This document shows positions 52,282-64,000 of a stretch of 64,000 nt of DNA, piece after piece. The stretch's first letter is position 1. Every line of letters starts with the position of its first letter. Made by a program: the position numbers and the translations under genes. This DNA comes from Aulostomus chinensis (lineage: Eukaryota > Chordata > Actinopteri > Syngnathiformes > Aulostomidae), in NCBI GenBank assembly GCA_037954235.1, contig JBBMOA010000010.1:20110029-20174028 (forward strand), in the 5' to 3' direction. The notes under the pieces are model-generated. The model was not told the DNA's origin. It saw only the letters and a list, made by a program, of their open reading frames with translations, and did not search any database.

Positions 52282-53101
52282 TGTTGAATTAAGACACAAA
52301 CTGTCATGCTTTTCTCCATGATGTATCACTGTACTAAAACATATCCTTAACCTGTAAATGACTCGGTCTCTGTGTCTTTTCACTGCTGGATGTATCTTTG
52401 TCTCACCTTCTCTCGCTTGTGTCTTTATCAGAGTTGGACAAAGTGTCTGTGAATTTATCCGGGGGAGGCGGGGGTTATTATTCACAGTTTTTACCATATC
52501 TTGCTTTGGTGTGGAGTATTCTAAGATAGGAAATGTGCATAACTTCAAACAACAAACAAACATGAAGACATTGATACACTGAGAAAGCTTTTATCAAATC
52601 TATTCGATAATAAATCTAAATGTTCCACAGGCTTCATTTTCCAGCTCTGCAGCTGTTGATGGTGCCAACGATTACACTCAGTGGGATTACATTTGAGATA
52701 TTACTATTGTGATTGCTCAATTAGACCCTTTAATTGGGGTACTGTTGTAGTGGTAGTACAGAGGAACCGGTAAAAGTGTATTTAATGATGAAAGCATACT
52801 TCAAGTTGCAGTCTGACTCTCGTCTTGTTGGTGTAAATACAAAGACCAACAAATACGCATACAAACTTAACATTTCTCCTCGTCAATTCAGAATCTTGTT
52901 GTTGTCACTCCTCGAACCTACCATGACTACAACTCCTTGACTGCACTGTTGGATCTTTGGAGCATGTGCAGAACACCTACATCATGTACGCATACTGATT
53001 GTGTCATTGTGGCTTTAACTCTGATGGTTAATCTCTCTAAAAAGGAGCAGCAGACATTCCCCTCCAACCCCCCCCCCCCAAAAAAAACAGCCTCTGTTCT
53101 C

Positions 53102-53103
<2 letters not shown>

Positions 53104-53141
<38 letters not shown>
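53104..53141 (+). repeat. (TG)n microsatellite
   Basis: About 38 bp of TG repeat; a run of ten C and seven A residues lies just upstream. Confidence 0.95.
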
Positions 53142-53144
<3 letters not shown>

Positions 53145-53286
53145 AGCAGGTCTATGCATTGGAGTGCGTATGTGTTTCAGGGTGGTATCATCACTCTATG
53201 AAGTAATGAATGCTAATCCTCTCTTATCTACTTTAACCTCAAGGCAATGACACTAGTACAGTGACACCCTACATTGGAGGAGAATG

Positions 53287-53287
<1 letters not shown>

Positions 53288-53318
<31 letters not shown>

Positions 53319-53320
53319 GG
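53288..53320 (+). repeat. (TG)n-(GA)n compound microsatellite
   Basis: Short TG run passing directly into GA repeats. Confidence 0.92.
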
Positions 53321-54677
53321 AAATGTCTCTACTCGTTTATTGACGTCTTTCTCACAGTCTTGCTGCGGAGCTTCAAGGCGCGGTCTTGTGATTATTCGCC
53401 ACGTCCCCCATGACTCATCAGAAGTAGAATAGAATAGAACATTCCTGACTTCTGACTCTGGTTCATCTGATCCCGACTCATCCCAACAGGAGTGCAGAGA
53501 AAATGATCGTCATTTATAGCAAATCCCTCCCCAGATCATCTAAAGAGGGCACATTTACATTTTTTCTGCCTGTTTGTTGTTGCTGTCCTCTCCTGCAGTT
53601 TCGAGAGCTGCCCAGTTGCCAACGATGTCATTTGTTTTCACTTAGCAGCCACTCTGAATAGCTGCAAACGATCACAGCACAAACCAAAGGCAGCAGCCGC
53701 CAGTCTTCCTCACCCTCATCTTTTGTCCATTCACAAGAGCTCCCATCTTCTCTTTTTTTCACTCTCTCTTGGTGTTTATTTTTCTCCAGAGATTAAGTGC
53801 AATCCTGGCTTTTAACAGCTAAAAAAAAAATAAATAAAAATCTGTTCTGTTTATCAGAATCACATATTGAAGTTTGTCACCATGGGGGAGAAAGAAAAAA
53901 AACCCAAATCATTTTCTTAAATGGATCAGATGTGACGCTACTTCTTTGCCGTCATTTTAAGTGATTTTTAGTGATACTGAAGCAGTTTCTATTTAACCCC
54001 TTTGACTCACTGCACTGCTCATCAATCACCAAAGCTCGCAAGCTACTTTGTGCGACTGCATTGCAAGCAGTACGAGTTTATAGGAGTACTTCTACCATGC
54101 ATGTTTGAGCTGGAATCCACCTCAGAAATAGAAAATTGCTCGTGGTAACAAATGTTTGACATGGATAATATGCTACGTATCACTCTTTCCAGTCAGAAAT
54201 GCAAAGAGAGATAAGATGACAATTCAGTTAATATCTGATAGACCTTGACTGGATCACCTGCGCTGCATTATTGCAACTGAAAACAGAACATGTTCATGAA
54301 AGGAGTGCAACTTGAAACTAGCTCACTACACAATGATATGACATCTGGCTTCCCCTTTTGTTGTGCTGGAAAATGCTAATGTTAGCCAGAGTTGATGGGT
54401 CCTATCTGGATCTGTGTCTTTGAGACTGTCCTTGGTACTGTGTAAAGCATAAATGCTCCTGATATGTGTGATATCAATTCCTTTCTGACATTTTAACAAG
54501 GTTAAAACAAGGCTGGTTTTATTTGGAAGGAATTTTTTAATACATGACCTCATTCCTCAACATGATTTCATCATGTCAGATTTGTCATCAACAATAAAAA
54601 CTAAAAAGTGTTCAGAGAGCACACACCTCCGCTGAAGTAAACTTTCAGCCCTTGGCAGGTTTGTGCCTGTACCCTAA

Positions 54678-54900
54678 TTAAAGCTGCAGTCAGTGATGAA
54701 CGGGCCCTTGCAACATCTGCACAAATATCAAATGTGTCTGTTTTGTAGTATGAGAGGGAGGTGAAACCTGACATTATTTGGATATTACATGAAGAAGTGG
54801 ATGAACGATGGAGCAAACATAACTCCCTGTGTCCACTACGTGGTGCTAGAGAACAAATCTATTGCTCTGGCAACATGGAGGAAGCATTATGATTTAAAGT
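54678..54900 (+). mobile_element. Fragment resembling the TTAA/AGCTGCA family
   Basis: TTAAAGCTGCAGTCAGTGAT at 54678 resembles the terminus of the 24.5 kb element and continues with GAACGGGCCCTTGC, a variant seen in fish repeats of this type. CCACTACGTGGTGCTAGAGA further on also fits. The distal end is unclear, so only a fragment is claimed. Confidence 0.45.
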
Positions 54901-55945
54901 AAGCCTGTAGATGTCTGCTGGCCTAGAATCCTCATCAAATGTGAAAGTTGGGGGGGTGGGGGGAATCCAGATTAAACAGTTTCTTCTTCTATGGTGTAAT
55001 TAGCCACATTGTTGTGGTAACATAGTAAAAACTCTTCACAGTTACCTATCAACAAGTTCTGACCAAAATTTGGTCAACTCACTCAGAAAGTGCAAATTAA
55101 AAAAAAAAAAAGGCAAAATCAAACAAACAAAAACACTGTGTCTCCTGTTGCCTGGTGGCACTATGACAAATCTGCCCCGAAAATGAATGGGTTCTCTCTT
55201 GGTGCACACACTCTTTGCATAATCCTGCTGACAGTCAGACAAACAAATGCCACCGAAATTAGGAAAACAACCCCATGATCCTGCTAAACATATTTTTTCT
55301 TTTATTTAAGACATGAAAACAAGAGGAGCTTGAGATTTTAAAAAAACAAAACAAACAAGTCTATTCCCATCAGCTAGTGAAGCCCATGCATCTGCAGAAT
55401 GAGAGTTACGATGGGCAGAAAATAATTAGACCTAAATGCTGTTGAAACCTGTGTGCCTGTTCACTAGCATTCCATTAAGGCTGTTTTAATGGCTCCGCTC
55501 TCTGGCTGCCTTCCTGGCACGCTGAAGAGAGATAAAACTGAATTAGACCAAAGTTTAGAGACTGTGAATAAAGAATGCAGACTCTGAGAGAGTGAAGGAG
55601 GCAGAAAAAAATATAGAAAGGGGATGGAGAAAGATAATTGCAAGTGAAATAAAGAAGCCACAGATGTAGCATCTCTTACATCAATATCATAAGTCATCAG
55701 AGTACCACAAACTCCTAGTTTTAGTACACTGCATGTGCTGCTTGGAACAGCTTTGATGCAGGCACATACACACTCATCTGCTCATGCACGCTTTTCAGTC
55801 AACATACATCACACACACATCTACACATGATCATAAGCTTATGTCACATACAGTAAAGAACACATACATATCTAATAATTACCCACAGTTGTATTAAACA
55901 ATAGAAAAATGTCATTATGTTGAGAGAAAATGTGTAACTTTAAGG
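54901..55945. other. Intronic spacer
   Basis: AT-rich, with short homopolymers only; nothing else recognised. Confidence 0.5.
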
Positions 55946-56090
55946 CTGATATTCAGGGGTGAAAGTGAGCTGGAACGGGCCGGAACGCAGTTCCAGTAAA
56001 ATATTCACAGCCAGAACGGAGTTCCGTTAAAAAAGGAGGAGGAGGGAGCTGTCAAAATCCCGTATTGAATAAAGGAAACAACGTCTGAAA

Positions 56091-56227
56091 GCGGTTTCAC
56101 ACTGAACGCGGCAGACGCGAGTTGCTGGGCTTGGTTTGCACTCATGTGACATCACACTGCACCCATGTACACAATGAATGGACTTCCCCCGCGCAGCCTG
56201 CGCCTTACAGGTTCAGTGTGAAACCGC
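56091..56227. repeat. Nested inverted repeat, possible MITE inside the hAT element
   Basis: GCGGTTTCACACTGAAC (56091-56107) recurs as its exact reverse complement at 56211-56227, giving 17 bp arms around about 100 bp. No target duplication is visible, so it may be either a small inserted MITE or an ancestral subterminal structure. Confidence 0.6.
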
Positions 56228-56433
56228 CTTGACACGGAGTCGTGCCCATGAGTGCATTTCCGCATGCGAGGCGTTTCTGGTTGGCTGACAGACGGACAGG
56301 TGGGTCACGTTACCAGCATTGTTAGTTTTGATTGGTTAAAACCACGTGTTCTGCTTTCACGGAACGAAAAAAAGAGAAAGAAAACAGAGGGCAAAATCAA
56401 AGAACTCGGCTGCTGGCTACCTGCTTTGGCACA

Positions 56434-56628
56434 ATGCAACGTAAAATAAGTGACATGTTTAAGCGAAAATGTGACAGAGTTGAAGAAGCAAGAGAAAAAG
56501 TTAGCAAAATTAGACCCACGGAAGATTCAGACTCAGAGCAACTCATTGATAAGAAGGAGTTCCAGGGAGAGACTGTCTCTGTGGAGTCTGCCAGTGAGGA
56601 CCTACAAGAAGAAGAAATCATTGAGTGA
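56434..56628 (+). pseudogene. hAT transposase N-terminal remnant (probable)
   Basis: A 64-residue frame starts MQRKISDMFKRKCDR, a basic opening like the N-termini of hAT transposases and hAT-derived proteins (the KISDFFKRK type). An acidic, Ser/Glu-rich stretch follows, ending at a TGA. There is no BED finger, no DDE-like catalytic core and no hAT dimerisation region. The rest was presumably lost in the internal deletion, or this was a first exon. It is transposon-derived and not a host gene. Confidence 0.5.
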
Positions 56629-57490
56629 TATTGATGATCTGTTTTTTCGTGTATGCATGTCTGCCTGTTCCCTGTTGTTAGCACTGTAGTGCGCAATTAC
56701 TGTAAAAAGCAGTTTTCAAAGCATTTCCAGGGGTAGCGCGGGAAGGGTGGGGCTATGGGGGCTGCAGTTGTGTGGGTATTAGACACCCGGAAACTGGAAT
56801 TAAAAATCACCCAAAACCGATTAAAAACCGTAAAACTTAGTTGGTGGGGCCTTGGGCGTGCGCTTTTTTTTAGGCGTGCATTAAAAAAAAAAAAAGCAGT
56901 TCCGGCAAGACTTTTAAGCCACTTTCACCCCTGCTGATATTACCGTTTCCAATCAGCTGGTCTCTTGTAGAATAATGCTTCACAAAAATTAAGAGGTAAG
57001 CGTCTCACGTTCATGGTTATGAGCATAATTTCAACCATAACAACAAGAAGCGAGGGCACGCTCACAGAAATAACAATGCATAATTACCAATTAGTAATAA
57101 TAATAATAATAACAAAAATTCCATTGTATGAAGCCACCTTTCATTTTGCAGTGACTCTGATCAAAACAGAAGTCTATGAATAAAGATTTCCATGCGTTTA
57201 TCAGGCCTTTGAGGCACATTTTCATGACCACGCATTCTCTGAAACATCTGGTAATATGAAGTGAGAATGAAGAGCACATCTCAAAATTCACCACAGTATT
57301 CGACTAAAAATAAATGACAAGTTATATATTGGCATTAAAAAGAATTATCAAGTAAATCTGAACCACGTATATTTGAATATACAAATATTTGAGCAAAGTA
57401 CTTCGATTTTACTGAATATGAGTTACTTCTATTTATTTCTCAGAAAACTTTTGCATGATGACAAAAATGATGACAAACCATGTGTGTCCT

Positions 57491-57508
57491 TGTGCATGTG
57501 TGTGTGTG

Positions 57509-57550
<42 letters not shown>
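57491..57550 (+). repeat. (TG)n microsatellite
   Basis: TG repeat with one CATG interruption, about 60 bp. Confidence 0.95.
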
Positions 57551-57551
<1 letters not shown>

Positions 57552-58175
57552 ACTTGCTGGTATATTACATTTGACATGATGTTGAAACGCATATTTCCTA
57601 ACAGAGGTGAATCAAACATTTCTCGCCATGTAATTGTGGGTGACGAGCGCCAAACAGCTCAGTGGGACAGCGGCTCCTGTTAGCCACGACTGTTAATGAT
57701 TTTACCCCATTATTGCCCATCCAAACATGCTAACACGCTGTGAGGCTAAGTGGTGCATTTAAGGGGAGTGTAATCGGTATTCTGTCTCATTGAACACTGG
57801 AAGCTTTTGAGTGGAATCAGCGTCATCTGTGACGCTGACATAATGATCGTCTTTATTCCTGTTATAGTTTCTGCAAGTTGTGTGGTGTCACCTCTGTCTA
57901 TCATTGTCTAGGATTCCTCTGTCCACACATCTATCTTTACTTTGTCTCAAAGGCTTATCCCTCTGCCTATCTAAATGAGATTTTTAAGGTCATTAACTGA
58001 TCGGGCCATTATACTGATGTACCAGGGGTGTTCCAGATTTGATAGATGATACCAAGGAGATAATGAGACTTATACAGACATCTGGTATTAGCAGTGGCAC
58101 ATGCAGAGACAGATAGAGAATACAAACCAGAGTTTAAAAAAAAATCATCAGGTTTACCTCATGTCATGTGGTATG

Positions 58176-58192
58176 GTGTGTGTGTCTGTGTA

Positions 58193-58231
<39 letters not shown>
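58176..58231 (+). repeat. (TG)n microsatellite
   Basis: TG repeat with TC, TA and GA interruptions at its start; the last 30 bp are pure. Confidence 0.93.
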
Positions 58232-58234
<3 letters not shown>

Positions 58235-58339
58235 GGGGGCAAGATTCTGTCTGCCAGTACGCCTAGTCTTCAGATGGGGACATAACTTGTCTGATGAACG
58301 CTTGCCAACAGGAACGTTACGGTGAAGAAAGCATTCATC

Positions 58340-58370
<31 letters not shown>

Positions 58371-58395
58371 GCGTGTGTGTGTATGTGTGTGTGTA
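58340..58395 (+). repeat. (TG)n microsatellite
   Basis: TG repeat with GCG interruptions, about 110 bp after the preceding tract. Confidence 0.93.
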
Positions 58396-59081
58396 GTATA
58401 CTTGTACACTTGTGTTTTCTCATCACGGCCCTAATCCAGACGGCGCTTCCTTGATTGATGGATGTCTTTGGGAGGAGGAGGCAAAGGCGGTGCCATTGGG
58501 AGAGAATTAATAATACACTGGGGTTTGGGATGGTGGCGGTCCAGACCTGAGCTCTGCATTTGTCACCCTGGTCATGTTGCTCACTGTGAAGCAGCCACGT
58601 TCTGGAGGGGATTTCAGAAACAGTGCGGGTAAAAGAACGAATGCGGACAAAGATCAGGAGCTTTTGGATTATATGTGGTTAAATAGGAATGAGTCAATCT
58701 GGATTGGTTGTTTAACGATGATCTAGAATCGATGGGTGATCACGGGAGAGAACACGCAGAAGGGTTTTGTGGAAACAATTCGCCATTCAGCCCTCGGAAG
58801 ACACTGATCAAATCACTTGCGTAGACCCCTTTGATTAATATTAATAGGAAGAGCACACTCTGCATCTGTCTCCCTCTGTCTGTTTTCCTTTCTCTGACTC
58901 CCCACTTTCCTTTTTTTCCCCTTGTTTTTTTCCGTTTTTGTGTCTGATGCAAATCCATGAGAGGAACTCATGGCTTTTATTCTCTGGGATTCCATAGACG
59001 CATCCTTCAGAGAGCTGCCAAAGTACCACAGGCAACAAATAAGACTGACAGTGTGAGGTTTTGATCGTATGGTCCCACAGC

Positions 59082-59085
<4 letters not shown>

Positions 59086-59162
<77 letters not shown>
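59086..59162 (+). repeat. (CA)n microsatellite
   Basis: Uninterrupted CA dinucleotides over about 77 bp, the longest CA tract in the window. Confidence 0.96.
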
Positions 59163-59166
<4 letters not shown>

Positions 59167-59194
59167 GCCAGTGACTTCATAAACATACATTCAT

Positions 59195-59410
59195 TCTTCA
59201 GTTATATCCTGTGGAGGTTCACAGGGAGCCACCAGTCACAGATCTGACACATAGAGACATTAAAACTGTCTGTAATGAATATGAATGCAGGTTTTTCTGG
59301 TAAGTCGGAGGAATCCAGAGCACCAGAGAGAACCTGCTCAGGAGAACATGTAAACTCAGAAAAGGCCTCAGCCAGGCAGCAGAAACGAGCCAGAAAACAC
59401 TCCAAAGTCT
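59195..59410 (-). repeat. Decayed SINE-like repeat
   Basis: Minus-strand remnant: GACACATAGAGACA, then GGAGGAATCCAGAGCACCAG and AACATGTAAACTCAGAAA follow the order of the SINE-like body (ACACATAGAGACAGACAA, GGAGGAAGCTGGAGCACCAG, AACATGGAGACTCCACACAG). It is strongly diverged and has no clear ends. Confidence 0.45.
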
Positions 59411-61304
59411 TGACCATTAATGGATTTATTTCCCTGTACAGTGAATCTGCTCCTCAGTTCCAGCAATTTAACTCAAACAGATGAGACACTGAAAGAGAAA
59501 ATAACTTGACAGAGCAACAGCACCAGATGAAATATGTGGTTACTGCACAGAAATAATACTGTTGGATTATTAACAGAAATAAAAACTGACATAAATCTCC
59601 TCTAATGCCTTTCTTTTCTCAAGTTAGTTGTAATCGTGTGGAAAGATAAGTGATCAGCAAAAGATTATTGCACAGAAAAGAACATGGGCTTTCATTTCAG
59701 CATGACACAGGTTAAGATTTGCCTTCCTCGTATTTTCAGAGTGATGTGAAAGCCTTTCTTTGATTATGGCGACTCATCAGTGTGTACCAGATGTATTTTA
59801 ACTCAAAGGATTAATCTGTTTGTCAGAACGGTGGTTGATTATTTTGTCAGTTTCAGTTTAATTTGAACCTTTTCACCACACTCTTGTATGAAAGGCCATG
59901 AGGAACATTATTCAGACTAAACGTACAGTTAGTAGTTTTGCTCTCACATACACATATAAAACCAAACTGACTCACATACTGAAACGCACAAACCTACAAG
60001 TGCAATGCTTTTGCATACACAACTGAACAATCACTTAGGGTCAAAAATCATTCGGTTCAGGAAACTATTGTCGATGAGGTTACGGTTGTGAAAAGTGTTG
60101 ATATAAATGGGACTCACGCACTTGCACCCATTGCATAACATGGCTGAACCGAGTTTACGGTTCAAACGCGAAATACACTCCTTACTGAAATGCATGAAAG
60201 CCTGAGAATCACAAATTAAAAAAAAATATATCGGAAATTTGTGCGGTGGACAACTCAGCTCATTAAATTTTGTGACTATTCCACAAAATGCAATAAGACT
60301 CAACATTAAAAATGAATAAGTTGATCATATTCACAACTTTCTTCGGAACTGTTCAGGGCAAATATTGAAGTAAACTTGACACACACTTGACATCCTCAAA
60401 TGGCTTGTGGTTCAGCTGACATGCAGTTCATAAGAATCCTCGCATGAACCATACTGAAATCCACTGATACAAATATTTTATACTTATTTTTAATACTTCA
60501 TGACTGAAATTTTAATCAGGGCTGGGTTGTTTGGCCCAAAAACTATCACCACAGTATGACATAGACAGTATAGTCAGTATAGGCATCATTTTATATCCTT
60601 TTTTTTTGTTGCTGAAAGTTACTGTATATATGATTCTGTATGACATCAGAGCTATCAATGAATCACGGGTACTCACATTTCACATTCGTCATGTAAAATG
60701 AAATGATCATATCTGCTAAACATCCTTCTAGATCAAGTAAAGCAGCACAGGAAGTTTCTGAGTTATTCTGAGGAGCTTCTGCATCATCCACTGTAACCTC
60801 CCTTTGCAATAACTTCTCTTCCTCAGCCTCATTACTGGTTTCCTAAATAAAACCATAAGCAGATGTGTTTCAAGAGTTAATGATGATCCCTGCAGCTCTG
60901 ATGCTGAATCATTGTCCCTTTCGTTTTCACAAGTCTCTATTAGTCAAAATTCATACCATGGGGCAAATTCATACTGGTGTAATTTCTACCACTTTAATTG
61001 CTTTAATTTTAACTTTAGATTTGCGGAAGTTTTTAAGAGAGCTATCCCTTTGTGTATATGAGGATATAATTGTTTATGTGAGACTGTTTCAGTTCTGTAT
61101 GCAAGATTTTCTTCCCCGTAGGGCAGCAGCGGAAAAATGTTTGCATTCGTGTTCATTGGTATTTTATTTAAATGTGTCTGTGTTTCCTGATCAACCGATC
61201 CATGTCTGCTGTGGGATACAAGAAGTGTCCATTTGCTTTTTTTTGGGCCTTTTCACTGGAAACATCTCACCGCTGCAGCTGGGAAATGTGAACCACAACA
61301 TTAA

Positions 61305-61322
61305 GAGAGAGAGAGTGCATGT

Positions 61323-61377
<55 letters not shown>
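61305..61377 (+). repeat. (GA)n-(TG)n-(GA)n compound microsatellite
   Basis: Short GA run, about 28 bp of TG, then about 30 bp of GA. Confidence 0.93.
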
Positions 61378-61378
<1 letters not shown>

Positions 61379-62197
61379 CACAAGTTGAAAAATGCTCAGC
61401 TAAAGGTGGCTGCAGGCTAGGACTTCCCCCATTGACTGATTATCTGAGGATTATAGTTACAGATATACTTGAATTCAGGATTATTCATCTGATTTAGCTG
61501 CAAAATCTACACAAGGCAGATACCTGGAATGACAATTTACACCAAAAGATTGAAATTTCGGAAACCTTGTTGGACATGTGTGCTTACACAGTGAAGAGAT
61601 GAAAAGAATTCATACTTATAGTTATCAAAAACAGCATGAACAATACATGAACTTGTATAACTGCTGATTTAATAGGAAATGCTTCTTAAGAGGAGAAAAA
61701 CAGCCAAATTAAAGTATTTGGAAAGCAAGAGAAAATCCCTGCTTTCTGATTGGCTGTGTGTGCTGAATAAGAGAACTAATTAAAAGTTTGAATGTCAGAA
61801 TTCCAACCATTGTATTTATTGAATGCTCATGAATAGCATTTCTATTCACTGTTGTTTTGGCTCCCAGGGAAACTAATAATAACAATAATAATAATAATAA
61901 TATTCAAAATGTCCAGTTAAATCAAATCTGAGATTTGCCATCTATCGATATGCTTTTTCAAATTTGCAACCCTGAATAATAAAAAACATTGCATACAATT
62001 TTTGGAGAATATTGTTGAGAACCACATCCCATTAGATTTTTATGGCTATGGTAAAATATGGGTTGTGGTATGACTTCTAGGGATAAAAGTTGTTTACTAG
62101 GAAAAACAAGGATTTTTGGTTCGGCATTTCAGATTTACAAGTAGTGGGTTCGGATAAGTCTCCAGGAAGTGAAGGTAAAGTTTTATTTAAATTTGTT

Positions 62198-62203
<6 letters not shown>

Positions 62204-62255
<52 letters not shown>

Positions 62256-62425
62256 CTTGTACTTGCTACATATTAAGGACTAGAATACGTATTTAACCAA
62301 CAGAGTGAAAACATTTTTGGAAAGTGAGGACATTTTAGCCGGTCCTCACATCTTCAAAGGGCCGTTTGAAGGTCAAGACTCAGGTTCAGGTTAGGTTTAG
62401 GGTGAGATATTTATATTGAATGGGC
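62204..62425 (+). repeat. Fish interspersed repeat carrying a (TG)n microsatellite (probable)
   Basis: About 51 bp of TG repeat is followed by TTCTTGTACTTGCTACATAT, GTGAGGACATTTTAGCCGGT and CTCACATCTTCAAAGGGCCG. This order is familiar from a repeat often seen next to TG tracts in fish genomes, but I cannot name the family and the boundaries are approximate. Confidence 0.45.
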
Positions 62426-64000
62426 ACACAACCACCACTCACCATCCTTTTTGCTTTTTGCCAAATAAAAGAAAATGGAATGCTGTTTGCCATATTTAAA
62501 CCTGGAAAAGCCACTTGGTTGAAGCTCCAGAATCTATATTTGGTGAAAAAAGGAAGGTTAAAAGATGTCTTGTAGTTTTGAATATGAAAAAATGAATTTA
62601 CGCTCAGAGCAAGGGCTTGTCAAGTGAACAGATAGTCCAGACAGTCGCCCAACCTTTGAAAGGACAAATCAGATGAGGGGGAGGGGGAGGGGGAAGAAGG
62701 GGGGTATCAGGGTGGTGCACGAGGGACAGTGCTCTTTAAGTTAATTAGCATCTCAGAAGACAGGTGAAGGCAGAGCAGAGTGAAACTTGACTAGAGTCTG
62801 GTAGTCAGAGACACTCTTGCCAAAGGGAGCACTGTTTTGGATCAGACAGGCTCACCATTAACTTATGCTGACACTGTTTAGACAGTGGGGAAAACTGCAG
62901 AGAGAGGAGACAGGAGAGAGGCCAGGACATCAGCTACACAGGCAGTGATGGGCAGGCACTGGAGGCTCACTCACAGTCAAACAGATAGCAGGGAAACACA
63001 GAGGTGCTGACCTTCCTGAATGTAGATGAACAGAAGTAAATTTTCATCAGGGCAAGCATACTTTTGATTTTACTTTAATCATGACTCACAATCATAATAT
63101 CTTTCCTTTTATTCCATATAGGTTTAGGTCTAACATCAATCTTTTTTTTAATTTATTAAAAGTCCATTTGAAGGCAAGAAAGTCACAGCATAAAATCTGC
63201 AGATTCAATATTCTGTTCATTCATCATTAACCACAAACTAATATATTCTCAAATGCTAAGCATGTTTTTTTTTTTTTTTTCTCCCAGTGATGAAATTCTC
63301 CAACACTATATGGTAGTGTCAACCATATGTCATTGCAGGTACTGGAGAAATAATTTGTTTTTACTTCTACTATAGAGGATTAATTAACCTGGCCGTAACA
63401 CCAGCCATCTACAGGACACTTCATATATTCGAATGTAGTGGCATCAGTTTCCAGTGAATACCGATGACAGGGCCTCGCCTGAAATCTCGTTGATGTAGTC
63501 TATGCCATGCTTTTGGTCAGATCTTTGCTAGTCTGTCGGTGAGGTTAGCAGTGATGTCGGATGTTATCGTTAGTTCTGCAAAAAGAATCGGAGTAGAATT
63601 CTTAAAACAATTGTTTGGAACACCAACAGTTCTTCTAGTGTCTTCATACGTCTCTTTTTTCATGCATGACGTAGCTCCAAAAACCTGTGTTGCCCTGTGA
63701 ATTTATATTCCTAAATTTTCACATACTTTTGACATTCACAAATAAGCTTGACTGGGTCCCCCCCCCCCCCCCAAAAAAAAGACTCGACCGCTGTAATGTT
63801 ATTATACGCACTTTTGAGGTTGATGTCTCTGTGTATCCTACAACTGAGTAGCATCTATCACTAGCACACATCAGGAGTGGCATTTATTCCCAGTGCAGCC
63901 TTCTACCTGCTGGCTACTGTTCCACTTTCCCAGTTTAGGTCATCTAAGGAGAAAATGACAGAATTCTAGAGGCGGCACAAACTTTCCATCGTCTATTTTT
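62426..64000. other. Non-coding tail of the window
   Basis: A G/A-rich block at about 62675-62705, a T-run near 63266-63281 and a C-run then A-run at 63759-63780. No exon seen; the second mbnl1 coding exon must lie beyond 64000 or was missed. Confidence 0.45.

Larger units (their letters stand above)
44574..54677. other. Putative mbnl1 intron, middle part
   Basis: No exon was recognised. It contains microsatellites at about 45.8, 48.0, 48.4, 49.0, 50.3, 52.2, 53.1 and 53.3 kb and a decayed repeat copy near 49.3 kb, listed separately. Confidence 0.5.
55946..56941 (+). mobile_element. hAT-type DNA transposon, deleted copy with 8 bp target duplication
   Basis: The element spans 55954-56933 (980 bp). 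Both ends carry CAGGGGTGAAAGTG as a perfect 14 bp terminal inverted repeat, and subterminal GCCGGAAC words also recur inverted. The flanks are a perfect 8 bp duplication, CTGATATT (55946-55953 and 56934-56941), the hallmark length for hAT transposition. Inside are a nested inverted repeat (56091-56227) and a short frame like a transposase N-terminus (56434-56628). The catalytic domain is absent, so this is an internally deleted, non-autonomous derivative. Confidence 0.88.
56942..62178. other. Putative mbnl1 intron, distal part
   Basis: Microsatellites at about 57.5, 58.2, 58.35, 59.1 and 61.3 kb and one decayed repeat near 59.3 kb. A 210-codon open frame at 60865-61497 crosses the TG/GA tract and shows no family resemblance. 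Confidence 0.5.

Noticed and set aside
60865..61497. 210-codon open frame
   Set aside because: Its C-terminal third is Cys-Val and Arg-Glu repeats from the TG/GA microsatellite, and the rest has no recognisable domain or codon pattern.

Overview
The window looks like vertebrate, most likely teleost (percomorph-type), nuclear DNA. It is AT-rich and rich in microsatellites, and it carries dispersed fish-type repeats. There is no operon structure, and no long ORF reads like a protein outside the one exon below. I recognise a single protein-coding segment: the start-codon exon of a muscleblind-like splicing factor, best matched to mbnl1, on the + strand at 35551-35724. It encodes 58 residues with the first CCCH zinc finger and the first cysteine of the second, and ends at a CAAG|GTGAGT splice donor. 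A pyrimidine tract and CAG acceptor at 34627 suggest one exon of about 1.1 kb (34628-35724) with a 5'UTR of about 0.9 kb. No other coding exon of the gene was found, so about 28 kb downstream would be its first coding intron and about 34 kb upstream is 5' intron or flank.

Upstream (1-34.6 kb): no recognisable coding sequence. Two promoter or first-exon candidates stand out. One, at about 9.85-9.99 kb, has a (GA)n tract, a ZNF143/STAF-like core and a strong GT donor. The other, at about 16.4-16.65 kb, has purine-rich DNA and a GTAAGT donor. SINE-like copies lie at 2.6, 20.2, 29.3 and 31.5 kb, and a 1.9 kb inverted-repeat transposon with TTAA ends lies at 24.5-26.4 kb, closely followed by a (CAG)n tract.

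Downstream (35.7-64 kb): putative mbnl1 intron with two more SINE copies in opposite orientation (42.8 and 44.2 kb), a (CTG)n tract at 48.4 kb, a fragment resembling the TTAA family at 54.7 kb, and a complete 980 bp hAT-type element with an 8 bp target duplication at 55.95-56.93 kb. Many (TG)n, (CA)n, (GA)n and (TA)n tracts occur.

The most interesting reading is how the mbnl1 exon could be controlled. It has many YGCY motifs, a (TG)n tract and a small overlapping uORF in its leader, and it is flanked on both sides by inverted copies of the same SINE. That arrangement is compatible with the exon skipping and exon circularisation reported for muscleblind genes. I saw no sign of a wholly new biological system.
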